Source of the DNA: Bradysia coprophila
Taxonomy: Eukaryota; Arthropoda; Insecta; Diptera; Sciaridae
Assembly: GCF_014529535.1 (NCBI RefSeq)
Contig: NC_050736.1
Location: forward strand, 3,038,001-3,102,000
Direction of reading: 5' to 3'
DNA length: 64,000 nucleotides
Shown here: piece by piece, positions 1-14,011 of the stretch
Layout: each line of letters starts with the position of its first letter
How positions within the stretch are numbered: the first letter of the stretch is position 1
Position numbers and translations under genes: made by a program
The notes under the pieces: generated by a model
What the model was told of the DNA's origin: nothing
The model's input: only the letters and a program-made list of their open reading frames with translations
The model's database searches: none

Positions 1-1932
1 AAAAGAGTGATTGCTTACAACATCTGGTAAACATAAGATATACTATGGAAGGCACACACTTCAATGATGCTGGCTCAGCTTAATTTTATCTCAATTCAAC
101 AATAGTTTAGGAATAAAAAGGAAAAATTAGGTAAGTTTGAACTTAATTTGGATCAGTGATAGGCATACGGACGTGGAAAGGATATTCGGCAGATAGCGAT
201 TTTGACTTATAACTACAAGTTGACTACACCCAGATAAAAATGTGAACCTAGAGCTGTTTTGAGATTAACAGCACGCGACCGAATCTTTTTAACAACTCAA
301 AAATGATTGTTTCATCATAGTAATGTGGGTTAGTTGACCGTTAATAGTTATTTGTTAACCACTTTTCCTTGTGACGTATCAGCTAAAATAGCGCCTCTCA
401 CAGAATGACAACAAACGTCATATTCACAATGCATCGCTAGCATTAAATAGTACATTTCATACGTAGGACTAAAAGTCTTTTTTAGCGTGTGAGAAGTTTC
501 CAGACAGAGCCGAAGGCGAACTGGTCATTCGGGTCCTAGGTATGAAAAAGTAGTTTTCTTTCAAATTTCAATCTTAAATTTCAAATATCTTTGCTATCTT
601 TGTGATGCCTGAATTTACAAACCGACTAAAAATTATTATGCTTTGCCTGGTATCGCAAGGCGAAATAAAGCATCGGTAGTCCCATTAAAAAAATTTAACA
701 CCAAAATAATGTGCGCTTTAATCAACTATTCATACACAACAATATCTTGTTCGTAAATCGTCTTCGAATGAAATTAACACATTCGTGTGATTTCAAGCGA
801 GACAATCAAATTTTGATGGAAAATTCTTAGCATCAGTCAGTATCATCGTTCAATTCCCAATATTATCTTTCAGTCATATTTTTAATCTCTTAAGGAATTA
901 CATTTTTTTCAATTTTTAGCAGAGATTCCAGAAAAAATTACTTTTTGAAAGTAATCCCCTCTGACCTAAAAATGTTAATCCCATATTTTTATCTGTGCAA
1001 TTGGAAATTTCTAAGTATCTTGCTTGCTCTCAATATCAACTTAAGTGAAACTCGATTTATTGCATCGCAATTTGACTACAGGAAAAAATATTCCTTTAAG
1101 AGATGATTTGAGAATGGAAATGGTTTTTAGCTTAATTTATTGGACTGATGGATTTGACGGAAAAGGTGTCCGAGCTATACTGGAATTGAGAACGATTTTA
1201 ACGTGTTAAAGACGGTAAGCATATGACCAGTATTATTATCGGGTCTATTACTTCCATCGATCAAAATATTTTTTAATCTGTTGATTGTACTTCAATTTTT
1301 TTAACATGCATCTTACCATATAATGCACCATATTACCCAGAGCTTGTCATTATTTTGTCCTCGTTATCGACAACAGATGAATAGCCATATGTGACAGGTT
1401 AAACTGAACTGGAGTCGAGTACTCACTTTCGATGAGCAAGTATAAGAAATGAAGTATAAAGTTGGTCAGTGCTAATTTAGCATGGGGATCGTTCACAAGG
1501 TTTGCCACGCGTGCGAAAGAGATGCAATACATGGTTGAAAATGTGTTAGAAAGAAACATATATAGTCGTCACCCGAGACATAATTTATTATTGATCCAAA
1601 AGCCCACTGTTTGATCGAAGATATGTATGTATGTATGTCGCTTAAAAGTAGAGGGCGTTGTATAAGAAAGTAATAAGTAATATAGAGTTTATTGTTTACA
1701 CGTGCCGAAATTTGCGCAATCTAGGGACTTGAAGATATGATATATTTATTGCACAAAAGTTAAAAGTTATTCTGAACGAATCAAATTTTATGGATGAAGA
1801 CAAACATGTAAATTTTTTGTTACAGAATATGCTGCTATTTGCTACCTTATCTTGTCTTATCAAACATGTAGTATTATTAATTGCCTAGCTTGAGACACGC
1901 AATCGTGATCGTAAACCATTCATTTATTTCCT
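1..1932. other. Intergenic, no gene recognised
   Basis: No open frame here looks like a gene. A dispersed repeat copy (1196-1400) and a short ATGT microsatellite near 1621 are the only structures seen. A minus-strand open frame at 1350-1559 runs into the repeat copy and is probably chance. Confidence 0.5.
1196..1400 (-). repeat. Dispersed repeat, copy 1
   Basis: Read on the minus strand, this stretch closely matches 41640-41850 on the plus strand. Shared blocks include GTCGATAACGA, GATCGATGGAAGTAA and ACTGGTCATATGCTT in the same order and spacing. Weaker relatives lie near 26760, 40365, 42210 and 48950. The family is not recognised; no coding capacity is visible. Confidence 0.7.
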
Positions 1933-1970
1933 TATAAATTCGATTGTCTTTTCTTTCAATCCCATCAGAC
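1933..1970 (+). promoter_or_regulatory. TATA box and initiator of the orphan secreted gene
   Basis: TATAAA at 1933-1938 is followed by TCAG at 1965-1968, an arthropod-type initiator whose A lies 34 bases downstream of the TATA box. This predicts a 5' UTR of about 89 bases before the ATG at 2056. The spacing is at the long end of normal. Confidence 0.45.
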
Positions 1971-2055
1971 CGTAGGCGCGACGAATAGATCGCATGTATA
2001 AGAAAAGCATCCATCCATTAGCTGGAACTTTTTCTGTTTCTTAAGTTTTGGTAAA

Positions 2056-2597
2056 ATGACTTCGGCGAAAATATTTTTTATATTTTCTTTCTTGACCTGT
2101 ACTGTACTGTCTACTCGTAAGTATAAATCAATTTGAATAAAAGAATTCATTTTTTGAACTTAACACTAAAATTCACAGCAATACCGACATACACAATCGA
2201 CTACTTCCTGGTAAGAAAGGCACTGCAATATGCTCTTCAAGATGTTATCTCCTACAAAGAAGCAACCACATCAAGACTAGATCCACTTCCTAATCCACCG
2301 ACAGATGCTGAGAACAATATCCTTTTTGTTTTAGACGAGATGCGAGTGGTAGCCTTTTACGCCTATAATAAGCTAATATTTTTATCCAATTCACAACTGC
2401 TGACTCTTGTTTATGCCACACAAACATTCGGATGGTACGAAAGAGCATTCTTTCATTTTGTTGGTCGGATCGAACTACTAATTCCATTGATTCCTGATGA
2501 TACAGTCAAAGTGGAAGTTCAGTCGCTGTTGGATCAAATAGTTTCTCAAACTAATCTACACCATTACAATATACAACTACTGTTGACGACTCTTTAA
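2056..2597 (+). CDS. Orphan secreted protein, two exons
   Basis: Exons 2056-2116 and 2179-2597 are joined across a 62-base intron with a GTAAGT donor and a CACAG acceptor, giving 159 residues. The first 20 or so residues (MTSAKIFFIFSFLTCTVLST) are a typical signal peptide, and a single codon split by the intron supplies a proline. The mature part of about 139 residues has no cysteine that could form a knotted fold and is rich in Leu, Ile, Tyr and Phe; much of it looks helical. A downstream ATG at 2133 lies inside the intron and is not the start, because using it would lose the signal peptide. I do not recognise the family. A TATA box and initiator sit in front, and the alkaline phosphatase gene follows on the same strand. 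Function is unknown; extracellular location is inferred from the signal peptide. Confidence 0.7.
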
Positions 2598-2680
2598 ATT
2601 GATTCAAATTGCAAACTAATGATTTATGACGATGTGAGTGTTGCATATATATTTAAAGACTTGTTGTAATATCAGTTTGA

Positions 2681-2975
2681 ATGGAATCGCTACCAAAATC
2701 CAAATATTTGTGTTTTTGTGGCGCTAAATGCTATAGTCGAAACAAAAAGAAACTTTCGCATCCAAAACTGCACTCGGTAAGAATTTCACAACAAAAAACA
2801 AATTCGTTGTAAATACTTCGGTGTGAGAAGAGCACCGGAATACAACAGCTTTAGAAGCGCACGTAAACGATTGTATAAACAGAACGTGTCCAGAAGAGTG
2901 AAATTAAAGTTTCGCTCCCCACTTATCAATACAATACAAAAGATCGACAGAAAGAGTTCTTTACGTCCGAGTTAA
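2681..2975 (+). pseudogene. Possible small basic protein gene or relic
   Basis: An ATG at 2681 opens a 43-residue frame that starts MESLPKSKYLCFCGAKC and is rich in Lys, Arg and Cys. It stops at 2812. A second frame, open from 2781 to 2975, continues with the same strongly basic composition (Arg, Lys, Tyr, Ser). The overlap of two basic frames one base apart suggests either a single decayed gene with a frame change around 2780-2812 or chance. A GTAAGA donor lies at 2777, but no convincing acceptor follows. No family was recognised. The composition resembles small sperm chromatin proteins, which is only a guess. Confidence 0.2.
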
Positions 2976-2990
2976 TGTTTTATCAATCAA

Positions 2991-2996
2991 TCAGTT
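2991..2996 (+). promoter_or_regulatory. Possible initiator of the alkaline phosphatase gene
   Basis: TCAGTT matches the arthropod initiator and lies about 205 bases before the predicted start codon. No TATA box is placed correctly upstream, so this is only a candidate. Confidence 0.25.
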
Positions 2997-3196
2997 GAAA
3001 ATCAACCGTCAATTTGTTCAGATTATTTTTATTCCTGTCTGTAATTTTATTAATAATTTTTCACCCAAATTCTCATTGTTCACAATTGTGTTCGTCTCTA
3101 TATTGAACGGTTGATATTTTTATTGTTTTGTGATTTTAAAGTAGTACCATTTGTTACCCAAAAAAATTGTATTTCTAAACGGAACACGTGGAAAAA

Positions 3197-6100
3197 ATGC
3201 AATTTTGGACGAAAAACTCTCTGCAAGTAATCGTTTTTATACTTCTTAATTATATCGTGTCTGGAAACACTAGGCCAGATGATGCATTTGAAATTCATTC
3301 TAATCCGTGTGAGTATAAACTCTGTTATTTCTGGTCTTATTCAAAAAACAACAATTTATTGGCCCCCTGATAGTGTAATCTGCGTGGAAATTGTAAGAAA
3401 CATCATTATTCGGACTCCGAAAGCTTTTGTGTGTAATTACTAAAACGTTCATTTTATTTTTTGCAAGGAAAATTAATCGGAATTAATTGAGCTCATATTT
3501 GCACAATATTAAATTATGTATCGAAAAATAGCAGTCTCCAACAGCTGGATGAATAAATTAATATTAATATTAATTATAAATGGGAGAATGGATTCCAAAT
3601 TTCTCAGGGCTGTACCGTTTTAGGGAGGTATACATATTCGCGTATTATAATACCCAATTTTTCATAATTATATGTCGGCTTTTCATACAAAAAAAATCCT
3701 CCCATTGTGATTGGTTTTGTAATTTTTTTTTATGTATGTAAAAGCCGAGGTAAAAGCATCAGGAGTGGTGTGTCACTGCGCATCTACAAAAATGGCTGTT
3801 AGCGTTACGTCTCCATACCCAATAAAGTGAAAGATTACCTTTGGGGCTATGAAAACTTTATCCGAGCAGTAACGGCATACATTCTTGAATTTTTTGAAAA
3901 GTCGTGACACGAATAAAAGAAATCCTATTCCAGCATAAGTAAAGCGAGAGGAGAGCTACTGTAAAAATAGATGTTGCTGGAATTCTCATTGTTATAGCGG
4001 ATTATGATCCATAATTTCTAATCCGACAATATTGCCTCAGTGTTAATTGCAATTGATACGTGCTGAAAGTTTCGTTAGATAACCTAAATGTTCTACACTG
4101 GTCGTAGCGAATCTACCCTAAGTAGTTCCATTGACTCTGTAAATTCAAGGAATTTACGTCAGAAAATAGGTTTTAAAGGTCAGCAATGTACTTCAAGCAA
4201 CGGTGATTCATAGTCGACAGTTTTTTTACAGTGCAGTTGTGTTACACACTGTCAAGTTTCAGTCCCCTATTTGTGGTACCACTCAGGCTTCAAGTGTGTT
4301 GGTTGTATCGGTTTAAAAAAATGTAGTGTTTGCGGAAAAAACGGAAAATACTGAAATGTCTGTAAAGCTAACGATAGCTAGAGTAATTCTGGACCGATTT
4401 TCAAAAATGTGACTTCAATCGACGAGAAAAAAAATTCGCGACGTTAAGTTCACAGATTCGCAGATTCACAGATTCGTTAAGTTCACTAATTATCTGGGAG
4501 AGTTTCCTAAAAGAAATTTCGACTGTTTTTTGATGCCACGATAATAACTTGATTAAAACTGAAACAATTTTGGAAATTTTTTGAGTAATGGGCATTCAAA
4601 CTTATACTACCAAAGCAACTAGGCCATTTGGTTGGGTCAGGTATTTTGGCTGAAACAGTGATTTGGAATGAGTTATAAATGGCGTTTGCATTTTAAGCCA
4701 TCAAATTTACGTCAGTTAACACAATGTAAAATTGTCTGTTTTACAGAAGAGTTAAAAATTCCAATTATTTTGGGATGTTGTCCTCTTCCAGTGATATTAT
4801 CTCCTCACCTTTGCCGAAGATTGTACTGAAGATTGATTATTTTTGATTGTATTGTTTTTCTCTCTGCATTTGTAAAGTTTGGACTAAGTACGGCTGCTAG
4901 GAATTTCGCGCCGTGTCATTCACAATAATTGACAAATTGACACATTTTTTATAGGGAAAATGTCACTTTGTGGATTATTGTTAATGACGCGGTGTTAAAT
5001 TCCTCAACGAAATTTTGATAACTTCAACAGCCAAGGGACCTGACCCACCCATAATGTGGGACCTAGTTCTGATCTGTATCTGATCAACTGTGTAAATTGA
5101 AAAGGACAAATCAGTTCATTGATATATTGCAATAGATTTTGCGTATTTAAATAAGTTTTACATGAACGTTCCAATGAAATTACGTTACGTCTGTTGAATT
5201 TATTAAACTTATTAATTACGAACGATTCATTTAGGTGTTTTGTTTGTGATTAATTTCGGCGCTTACAGAATTTTAACATTGTTATTGGTTAAAATCAAAT
5301 GAAAAATCTTGATATCACGTATCATACACACATTCAACTTTTTCCGGACTATTTAAGAATTAAGTCTCGTGTTAAATATTAACTCAACTTGATATCAAAC
5401 ATGCAACGTAAAGACTGCATAAATTCGAGAAATGAATATTCATTAGAAAAGCGAATGATGAAATTGATAACATCACACGTAAAACGTTTATATCCCAAAT
5501 TGATAAGATCAAGAAACTAAGAAAAAAAAACAAATGAAATTTTTAAACAGGATTTTGCAATAGAACATTACTTATCTCTGGGACAACTGATGGAAATGGT
5601 ACCGCTTGTGAGAAGTTTACAGGTCTGAGGCGAAGCAGGGGCCAGTAAAAATACAACAAGAGGTTTCCGTCGTTTGCCCCATTTACAAGTGAGATATTTG
5701 AATCGAAAACTTGGGGTTAAGATTCTCAGCGGTGAATAAAATATCACTTTACCTCACGGTTTTGAGAAGAGGCTATTCTTAGTAGTTGAAAAGAAGCTAT
5801 CCATGCTGACCGAAAAATTTTAGTTTTTTCTTAGTCTCCCTGCTGATTTTGATTGCACATTAAAATGATGGAAATGGCGCTCCTTGTGAGATATAAATAA
5901 AGTCAAGGGTAAAGTGAAATTGTATTCACGGCGGCAAAACTTTACTTTGAGTTGTTGAGGCATTACGAGACGATAACTGACTTAAAAAACTAATGAAAGT
6001 GATAGTCTTTTATTAACCATGCCAAAGTCCGGTATTACTCTTTTCTACCTAATTCGGTTGAATATCCTATCCTAAAAACTAAACAAAATCCATTTTCGCA

Positions 6101-8159
6101 ACTGCACTTCTTACTTTCCCCAAAGGATAACTTGTAATTCTAAATTTTTAGACCGTGACAATGAAGCATCGAGCCATAGGACGAAACGATCGTCAGCACA
6201 AGATCACAACACAGAAAACGAAGAGTTCTTTTGGAATTTCGGAGCACAATTGACTTTGCAGGATCGTTTATCGATTCAGATGAATCGAAATATTGCCAAA
6301 AATATAATCTTGTTCATTGGAGACGGAATGTCTTTATCGACTGTAGCAGCTGCACGGACATATTTGGGTAATGGTTAAGTTTATCTTTGAAAATATGTAG
6401 CTTACTATAGTAAACTATCTACGACATTAGGGCAATTGCAAGGCAATACCGGAGAAGAAACCACATTATCGTTTGAGGAGTTTCCGAATATTGGTTTGTC
6501 TAAGGTGAGTGTCAACGTATAAGAAATGTTATCTTCAGTATAAAGTATTCTCCCCTAGACGTACTCTGTAGATGAGCAGATTGCTGATTCAGCTGCCACA
6601 GGTAAAAATAGTTTTCCACCATTTCGCAACTTTTATAACGTTACCTAATGTACCATTTAAGCCAATGCATATCTGTGCGGAGTAAAAACTAATTCTGCAA
6701 CGATTGGTGTGACTGGTCGTGTAAAAAAGAATGACTGTTTCGCGGCGAATAATTCAAAAAATCGACTGACCTCCATAGCACGATGGGCTCAACGCTCTGG
6801 CAAATCTACTGGAATAGTGACAACGACAAGAATTACACACGCAAGTCCAGCGGCATCGTATGCAAATGTAGCGAATCGAGACTATGAATGTGATGCAGAT
6901 GTGATGAAATACAATCAAGATCCTGTGGAATGTGGAGATATCGCAGCCCAACTAATCAATGGGCCAACTGGGCGTGAATTTAATGTAATTTTGGGCGGTG
7001 GTCGTTCAAAATTTTTGCCCATAGATGAGTGTGACGAAGACGGTAAACGAGGGCAAAGATTGGACGGGCTAAATTTAATCGACGAGTGGCGTATGGAAAA
7101 GGAAAGTATTGGAGGTGTATACGTTCACAATCGAAGTGGTTTGGTGAGCTGCGACTTCAACAAAACCACTTTCTTGCTGGGACTTTTCGCATCGGACCAT
7201 TTGGATTATCATTTGGAAGCGAATCATGACAAACAACCGACTTTAGCCGAAATGACTGAGGCGGCCATTAAAATTCTAAGCAAAAATAAGAATGGCTTCT
7301 TTCTGTTCGTCGAAGGCGGCAGAATTGACCATGCACATCATTCGACCCAAAGTAGGAAAGCTTTGGACGAGACAGTACAATTGGCGGAAGCTGTGCGAGT
7401 CGCTACAGAACTAACAGATTCAAGTGATACACTCATTGTAACTACATCGGATCATTCTCATACTATGACAATGAGGTAAAATAATGAGGAAGGAGTCCGG
7501 TGACTGGATAAGTTTTCAACTTAACTTTCTTTCTAGTGGTTATTCGTCCAGAGGGAACGACATACTTGGATTGAGTACATCACTCGGAGGGGGTGAGTTC
7601 AAATAACGTTGAGTATTGAAATATTTAGTGTTAAAACGACTTCTGATTGATTTAGATAAATTAAAATACTCAACCCTGTCCTATGCAAATGGTCAAAGAA
7701 ACTACATGACTTCATCGGGTACGCGACTGGATTTGACTAAGTTGGATATGGGTAAGACATTAGAATACCTTTTGTTACTTAATCAAAGTGAACACGTCTC
7801 TTTAATATCTTTAGAAGATCCGAACTTTCATTTTCCATCAATGGTACCTCTGAGTAGTGAGACGCATGCAGGTAAATTTTTTATTTGTTCCAAGCTCGCT
7901 GAATACTCAGTTCTTCCTCTTTCTCTCTCATTACAGGTGAAGATGTAGCAATTTACGCTTCAGGTAAGAATTCAGCAAAATTCTATCTTATAAAGCAAAC
8001 TTTCACTCAAAAAATATTCTTTACACAGGACCATGGTCTCATCTTTTTAGCTGTGTTATGGAACAGAATGTGATTCCTCATATGATGGCCTATGCTTCAT
8101 GCGTTGGTGATAAATTGACTGCCTGTAAAAAGAATTATAAGGAGCAACGACAGAAATAA
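3197..8159 (+). CDS. Alkaline phosphatase, secreted
   Basis: Ten exons: 3197-3308, 6152-6367, 6431-6504, 6559-6601, 6662-7475, 7537-7592, 7656-7751, 7815-7871, 7937-7963, 8029-8159; 541 residues, a normal length. The product hydrolyses phosphate monoesters outside the cell or at its surface. An N-terminal signal peptide (to about residue 23) is followed by the family landmarks: metal-binding FIGDGMS, the catalytic serine in VDEQIADSAAT, HASPAASYANVANRDYE, the ILGGGRSKF strand, FVEGGRIDHAHH, TSDHSHTM and THAGEDVAIYASGPWSH. All the usual Zn and Mg ligand motifs look intact. The C-terminus ends in a charged stretch (ACKKNYKEQRQK) and has no hydrophobic tail, so it is probably soluble rather than GPI-anchored, unlike many animal homologues. 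GTG at 3188 is in frame but ATG at 3197 fits the signal peptide. The first intron is 2.8 kb and repeat-rich. Which fly paralogue it matches cannot be told. Confidence 0.93.
4190..4320. repeat. Short TIR-type repeat, copy 1
   Basis: It shares blocks with 37768-37965: CACTGTC followed by AGTTTCAGT, CCCTATTT and ACCACTCA, flanked in both copies by CTTCAAGC and its reverse complement. It looks like a decayed non-autonomous DNA element with short inverted ends. Confidence 0.5.
4899..5003. repeat. Hairpin element (inverted repeat)
   Basis: Arms of about 45 bases face each other: the left arm begins GAATTTCGCGCCGTGTCATT and the right arm ends in its near reverse complement (AATGACGCGGTGTTAAATTC), around a short loop. 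This is the shape of a palindromic MITE. Confidence 0.65.
5728..5932. repeat. Inverted-repeat element
   Basis: GGTGAATAAAATATCACTTTACC near 5731 pairs imperfectly with the segment at 5909-5932 (GGTAAAGTGAAATTGTATTCAC), leaving about 155 bases between. No coding content; a likely small non-autonomous element. Confidence 0.45.
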
Positions 8160-8160
8160 A
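8155..8160 (+). terminator. AATAAA overlapping the alkaline phosphatase stop codon
   Basis: The TAA stop at 8157-8159 lies inside AATAAA. No other AATAAA on this strand was seen before the opposing gene ends, so this may be the working polyadenylation signal, giving an extremely short 3' UTR. Confidence 0.35.
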
Positions 8161-8523
8161 AACCTTTTTAAGACCAAGCGGCAATCGACTTTCATTGAAT
8201 GACTGTTCTGCCTGTTCTCCATGTTGATCGGCTGGATGCATCATGTCTGTGTCAACTGAAAATTTTTTGTGATAAGCTCGAAGAATCCTAGAAGAATTCC
8301 GATCCGACAAAATTCTGTTCATCGTCAACTGGAACAAGAGATTCGCAGGGTGAAATAGTCAGTTTGCCAACTTCAGGCTTTCATCTTTATTTCGTGTCTC
8401 CAAAGTCCATCCAAAGACAAGAGACTTTTGGGAGGAATGTGCTAGGAATAGCCAACATTCGCAGAACCGATGGCATGACCATGACGTACAAAAGTATCCA
8501 ATACGTTTCCATGAAAATTATTG

Positions 8524-8529
8524 TTTATT
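8524..8529 (-). terminator. Polyadenylation signal of the DCAF8-type gene
   Basis: AATAAA on the minus strand, about 105 bases after the stop codon at 8632. It keeps this transcript from running far into the convergent alkaline phosphatase gene. Confidence 0.6.
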
Positions 8530-8631
8530 GGTAGAACTGTTCACATTGTACAAATTTTTGATAAAACACCTTGCATTATACTAATGGCGTGCTACATGGA
8601 ACACAGTCCCAAAATGTTGCATTTTGTACGA

Positions 8632-11400
<2,769 letters not shown>

Positions 11401-12129
11401 TCTTCTTAATAGTGCCTCTAACGGTCGATTTAACCTTAGCAATCCCTTCCTGATTGATTAGGTTTTGTAGTTTCAGATGTAAAAAGCTAAGTCTTAATAA
11501 TTACGATATTATTCAAGTGACAAAAAAATTATTTATCTTTTCTTCTTACGTTATTCCATTTGACAAAAACAATCAAAAACAATAACATGCAGTGTCAGAG
11601 AAAAACATATGGGACAAACCGGTATACAATTTTGGCTGCAAGCTTTTCAGCAGAAATCTTTTTCGAACGATTAAGTTTTAAAATTTTGCAAAAGGTAGCA
11701 AGACCAAAAAGGCCATTAATTAAGTGTGATTCATAAAATAGTATCTTCATATGTATCTGAAAGTGATGAAAATTCAAGATTCTAACCGTTCGACACCCAC
11801 GAAGACGACTGACAATTTATTGGCGTAATGTTGTTGTACATGCTTCAAATCCATAACATTTTGTAAAGTAAACAACATAACGATCAACTGGAGACAACAT
11901 TTGCTTGTGAAAATAGATTTTAAAATTTGTCTTTAGAAACGTACAGTCAATGTTAGTGGAATTTAAATGCAAATTTGCGCCAGCTGTTCCACTCATACAA
12001 ACAAAAATGATTATACGAGTTTCCCACTACCACAAACAAGGTTATGAAAGGACAGTGTAAGACACTTACGAAGACGGGTGAGATTGACAATTTAGACATG
12101 TATATTGTCTGAAAAGTCAACTGGTTTTT
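11401..12129. other. Upstream region of the DCAF8-type gene
   Basis: This should hold the DCAF8-type promoter and 5' UTR, but no TATA box or clear initiator was found. The segment CCACTCATACAAA near 11990 recurs near 19265, so part is repeat-derived. No gene seen. Confidence 0.4.
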
Positions 12130-13328
12130 AGACCCGTACGAAGTACTGGGGTCTTATAGGTTTACGCATACGTTTGTAACACGTCGAATTGGACTCCCTG
12201 AGTAAGGGGAAACCTATTGTGGTTGTCTAGAAATGCCAAATCCGCGAAAAAAAAATGTCCGTCTGTCCGTCTGTCCGTCTGTCTGTGTGCACGATAACTT
12301 GAGTAAAACGCATCCGATTTTGAAAATTCTTTTTTTTTCCCGTTTGGTAATGTCAAAAGACAGGCTAAGTTCGAAGATGAGTGATTTTGGATCGACCCCT
12401 CCCGAGCTGTGGCCCAATAAGTGCTTTACGGTTTTTCGAAGATATCTCCGGACATTTAAACGTTAAACTTGTAAGTGATACGTCAAATAAAAGGTATTTA
12501 CAATACCGATCGACAAAAAAAAGTTTATGGAAATCGGATGACCGACTCGTGAGTTAGACCCCTTAATGTGGAACAGGCACAGGGCGGCAAGCAGTTTTTG
12601 CTTGTAGGTCGGCCACATTTGAACATATTTCGTCTGTTTTAGCTTTATTAGATAGGTATTGACCGTACCAATCATGTTCTCCGGAGCGTGAGCTAGGTCT
12701 CTTGGAGTGAGCTCTTATCTGGCTACTCGGAAGTACAGTGAACGTGGTGTATTTTGACAATATCTCGAGTAAATTTTGACCGAATTTCATGAATTTTTTT
12801 TGTTTGAAAGGTATTAACGAATGTAAAGCGTCGGTACTATTTCCGGTCTCCTAACAAAATGGCTGCCGGCGGCCATATTGGATTTTAGTAAAATAGAAAT
12901 ATCTTGGGAAAAATGATACTTAGAGAGTTTCTGTTAACATGGAAATAATTTGTTATGTGTGTGGGGTTTCAGGGATTCCATATACGGACATCTATATATA
13001 CCTATATACAGCTATATTGAGCTATATACAGGCATATAGAGCTATATAATAGCATATATTTATCTGTGAAATGTTTATTTACAGTGAAATATAGGTAAAT
13101 ATAGCGGTATATAGCTGTTTAAATAGGAATTTATGAAATTTGTCTTCGTACGGGGCTGTCTATATTGCCTCCGGCAATTTAGTTGTATATGATAACAAGG
13201 CAAAGAGTGGATAGTGCAAGTGATTTTAAAGGGAGAATAGTTTTTCAGGAGAGAAGAAAATGAAGTAAGAGAAATGAAGAGTTTCACATTAAAGGCTTTT
13301 GATACGAATAGGTGTTTCGTACGGGTCG
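12130..13328. mobile_element. Non-coding DNA element with short terminal inverted repeats
   Basis: GACCCGTACGAA at 12131-12142 is matched by its exact reverse complement at 13316-13327; a second, slightly diverged copy of that end lies at 13144-13155. The body has a GTCCGTCT microsatellite (about 12258-12285), a unique middle section and an irregular array of AGCTATATA-like units (12985-13115). No transposase frame is visible, so it is non-autonomous. Family unknown. Confidence 0.5.
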
Positions 13329-14011
13329 GCGTTAGCTATGTTTTTTTGGTAAGTTGAAATCGTCATTAAAAATTTTCCAAACCAAGTTGGCGCTACAGGA
13401 ACATTTTGATTCCACCGCCTTCGTGATTAACTCGACAGTGTCTTTCAGAACCTTGGAAGCAAATTCCCATCGAAATTTCGCTTAAATGTCCAGTGTAACA
13501 GTACATTTTTTCCTTCTTTCATTTTTTACGTGCTGATTACCATTAACACAACAATCATCACTTCTCGATCTAATGAAAATATCATATCAAAAGAGTTAAC
13601 GGATTTGATATTCACTGAGGAAAAAGATTTGAAAACTACAGCTGCAGTAGGTAATAGATCAGCTGTAATTGGTAATGTTTGGAAAAATTACCCACAGAAA
13701 GTAACGTATTACCTGTGGTGAGTAATTTTGGAAAAAGTTACTCAATGACGGCTACGGCTAATGTTGGGTTTTTCGAGCAGTTCTGAATATTCAGGAAACG
13801 TTTTAAAAATAAAAAACGAAATCTTTCGAGAAAATTGGACAACAAAAATTAAGATAAAACTTTAACACGACTTATTGCATGTATTGCTTATAGAAATTAT
13901 TAATTAAAAAAACGCAATTGGCGGGAGCTAGTTATTGGAATAGACTCCACGCTGCAAAATATGGAAGTCATTCGATCTGATTCTTCAGTTCAATTTTATT
14001 TCGAAAGTTCT
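13329..14011. other. Intergenic, no gene
   Basis: A short imperfect palindrome around TTACCCACAG and CTGTGGTGAGTAA (13683-13730) is present, along with ACAGCTG-type words shared with 15200 and 43550. No gene recognised. Confidence 0.4.

Larger units (their letters stand above)
3309..6151 (+). other. First intron of the alkaline phosphatase gene
   Basis: The intron starts with GTGAGT and ends with a TTTTTAG acceptor. No coding exon was recognised inside. It holds three short repeats or inverted repeats (4190-4320, 4899-5003, 5728-5932), described separately, and a small CAGATTCG tandem near 4450. Confidence 0.75.

Noticed and set aside
12258-12290. GTCCGTCT tandem as a regulatory array
   Set aside because: It is a simple microsatellite inside a non-coding mobile element.
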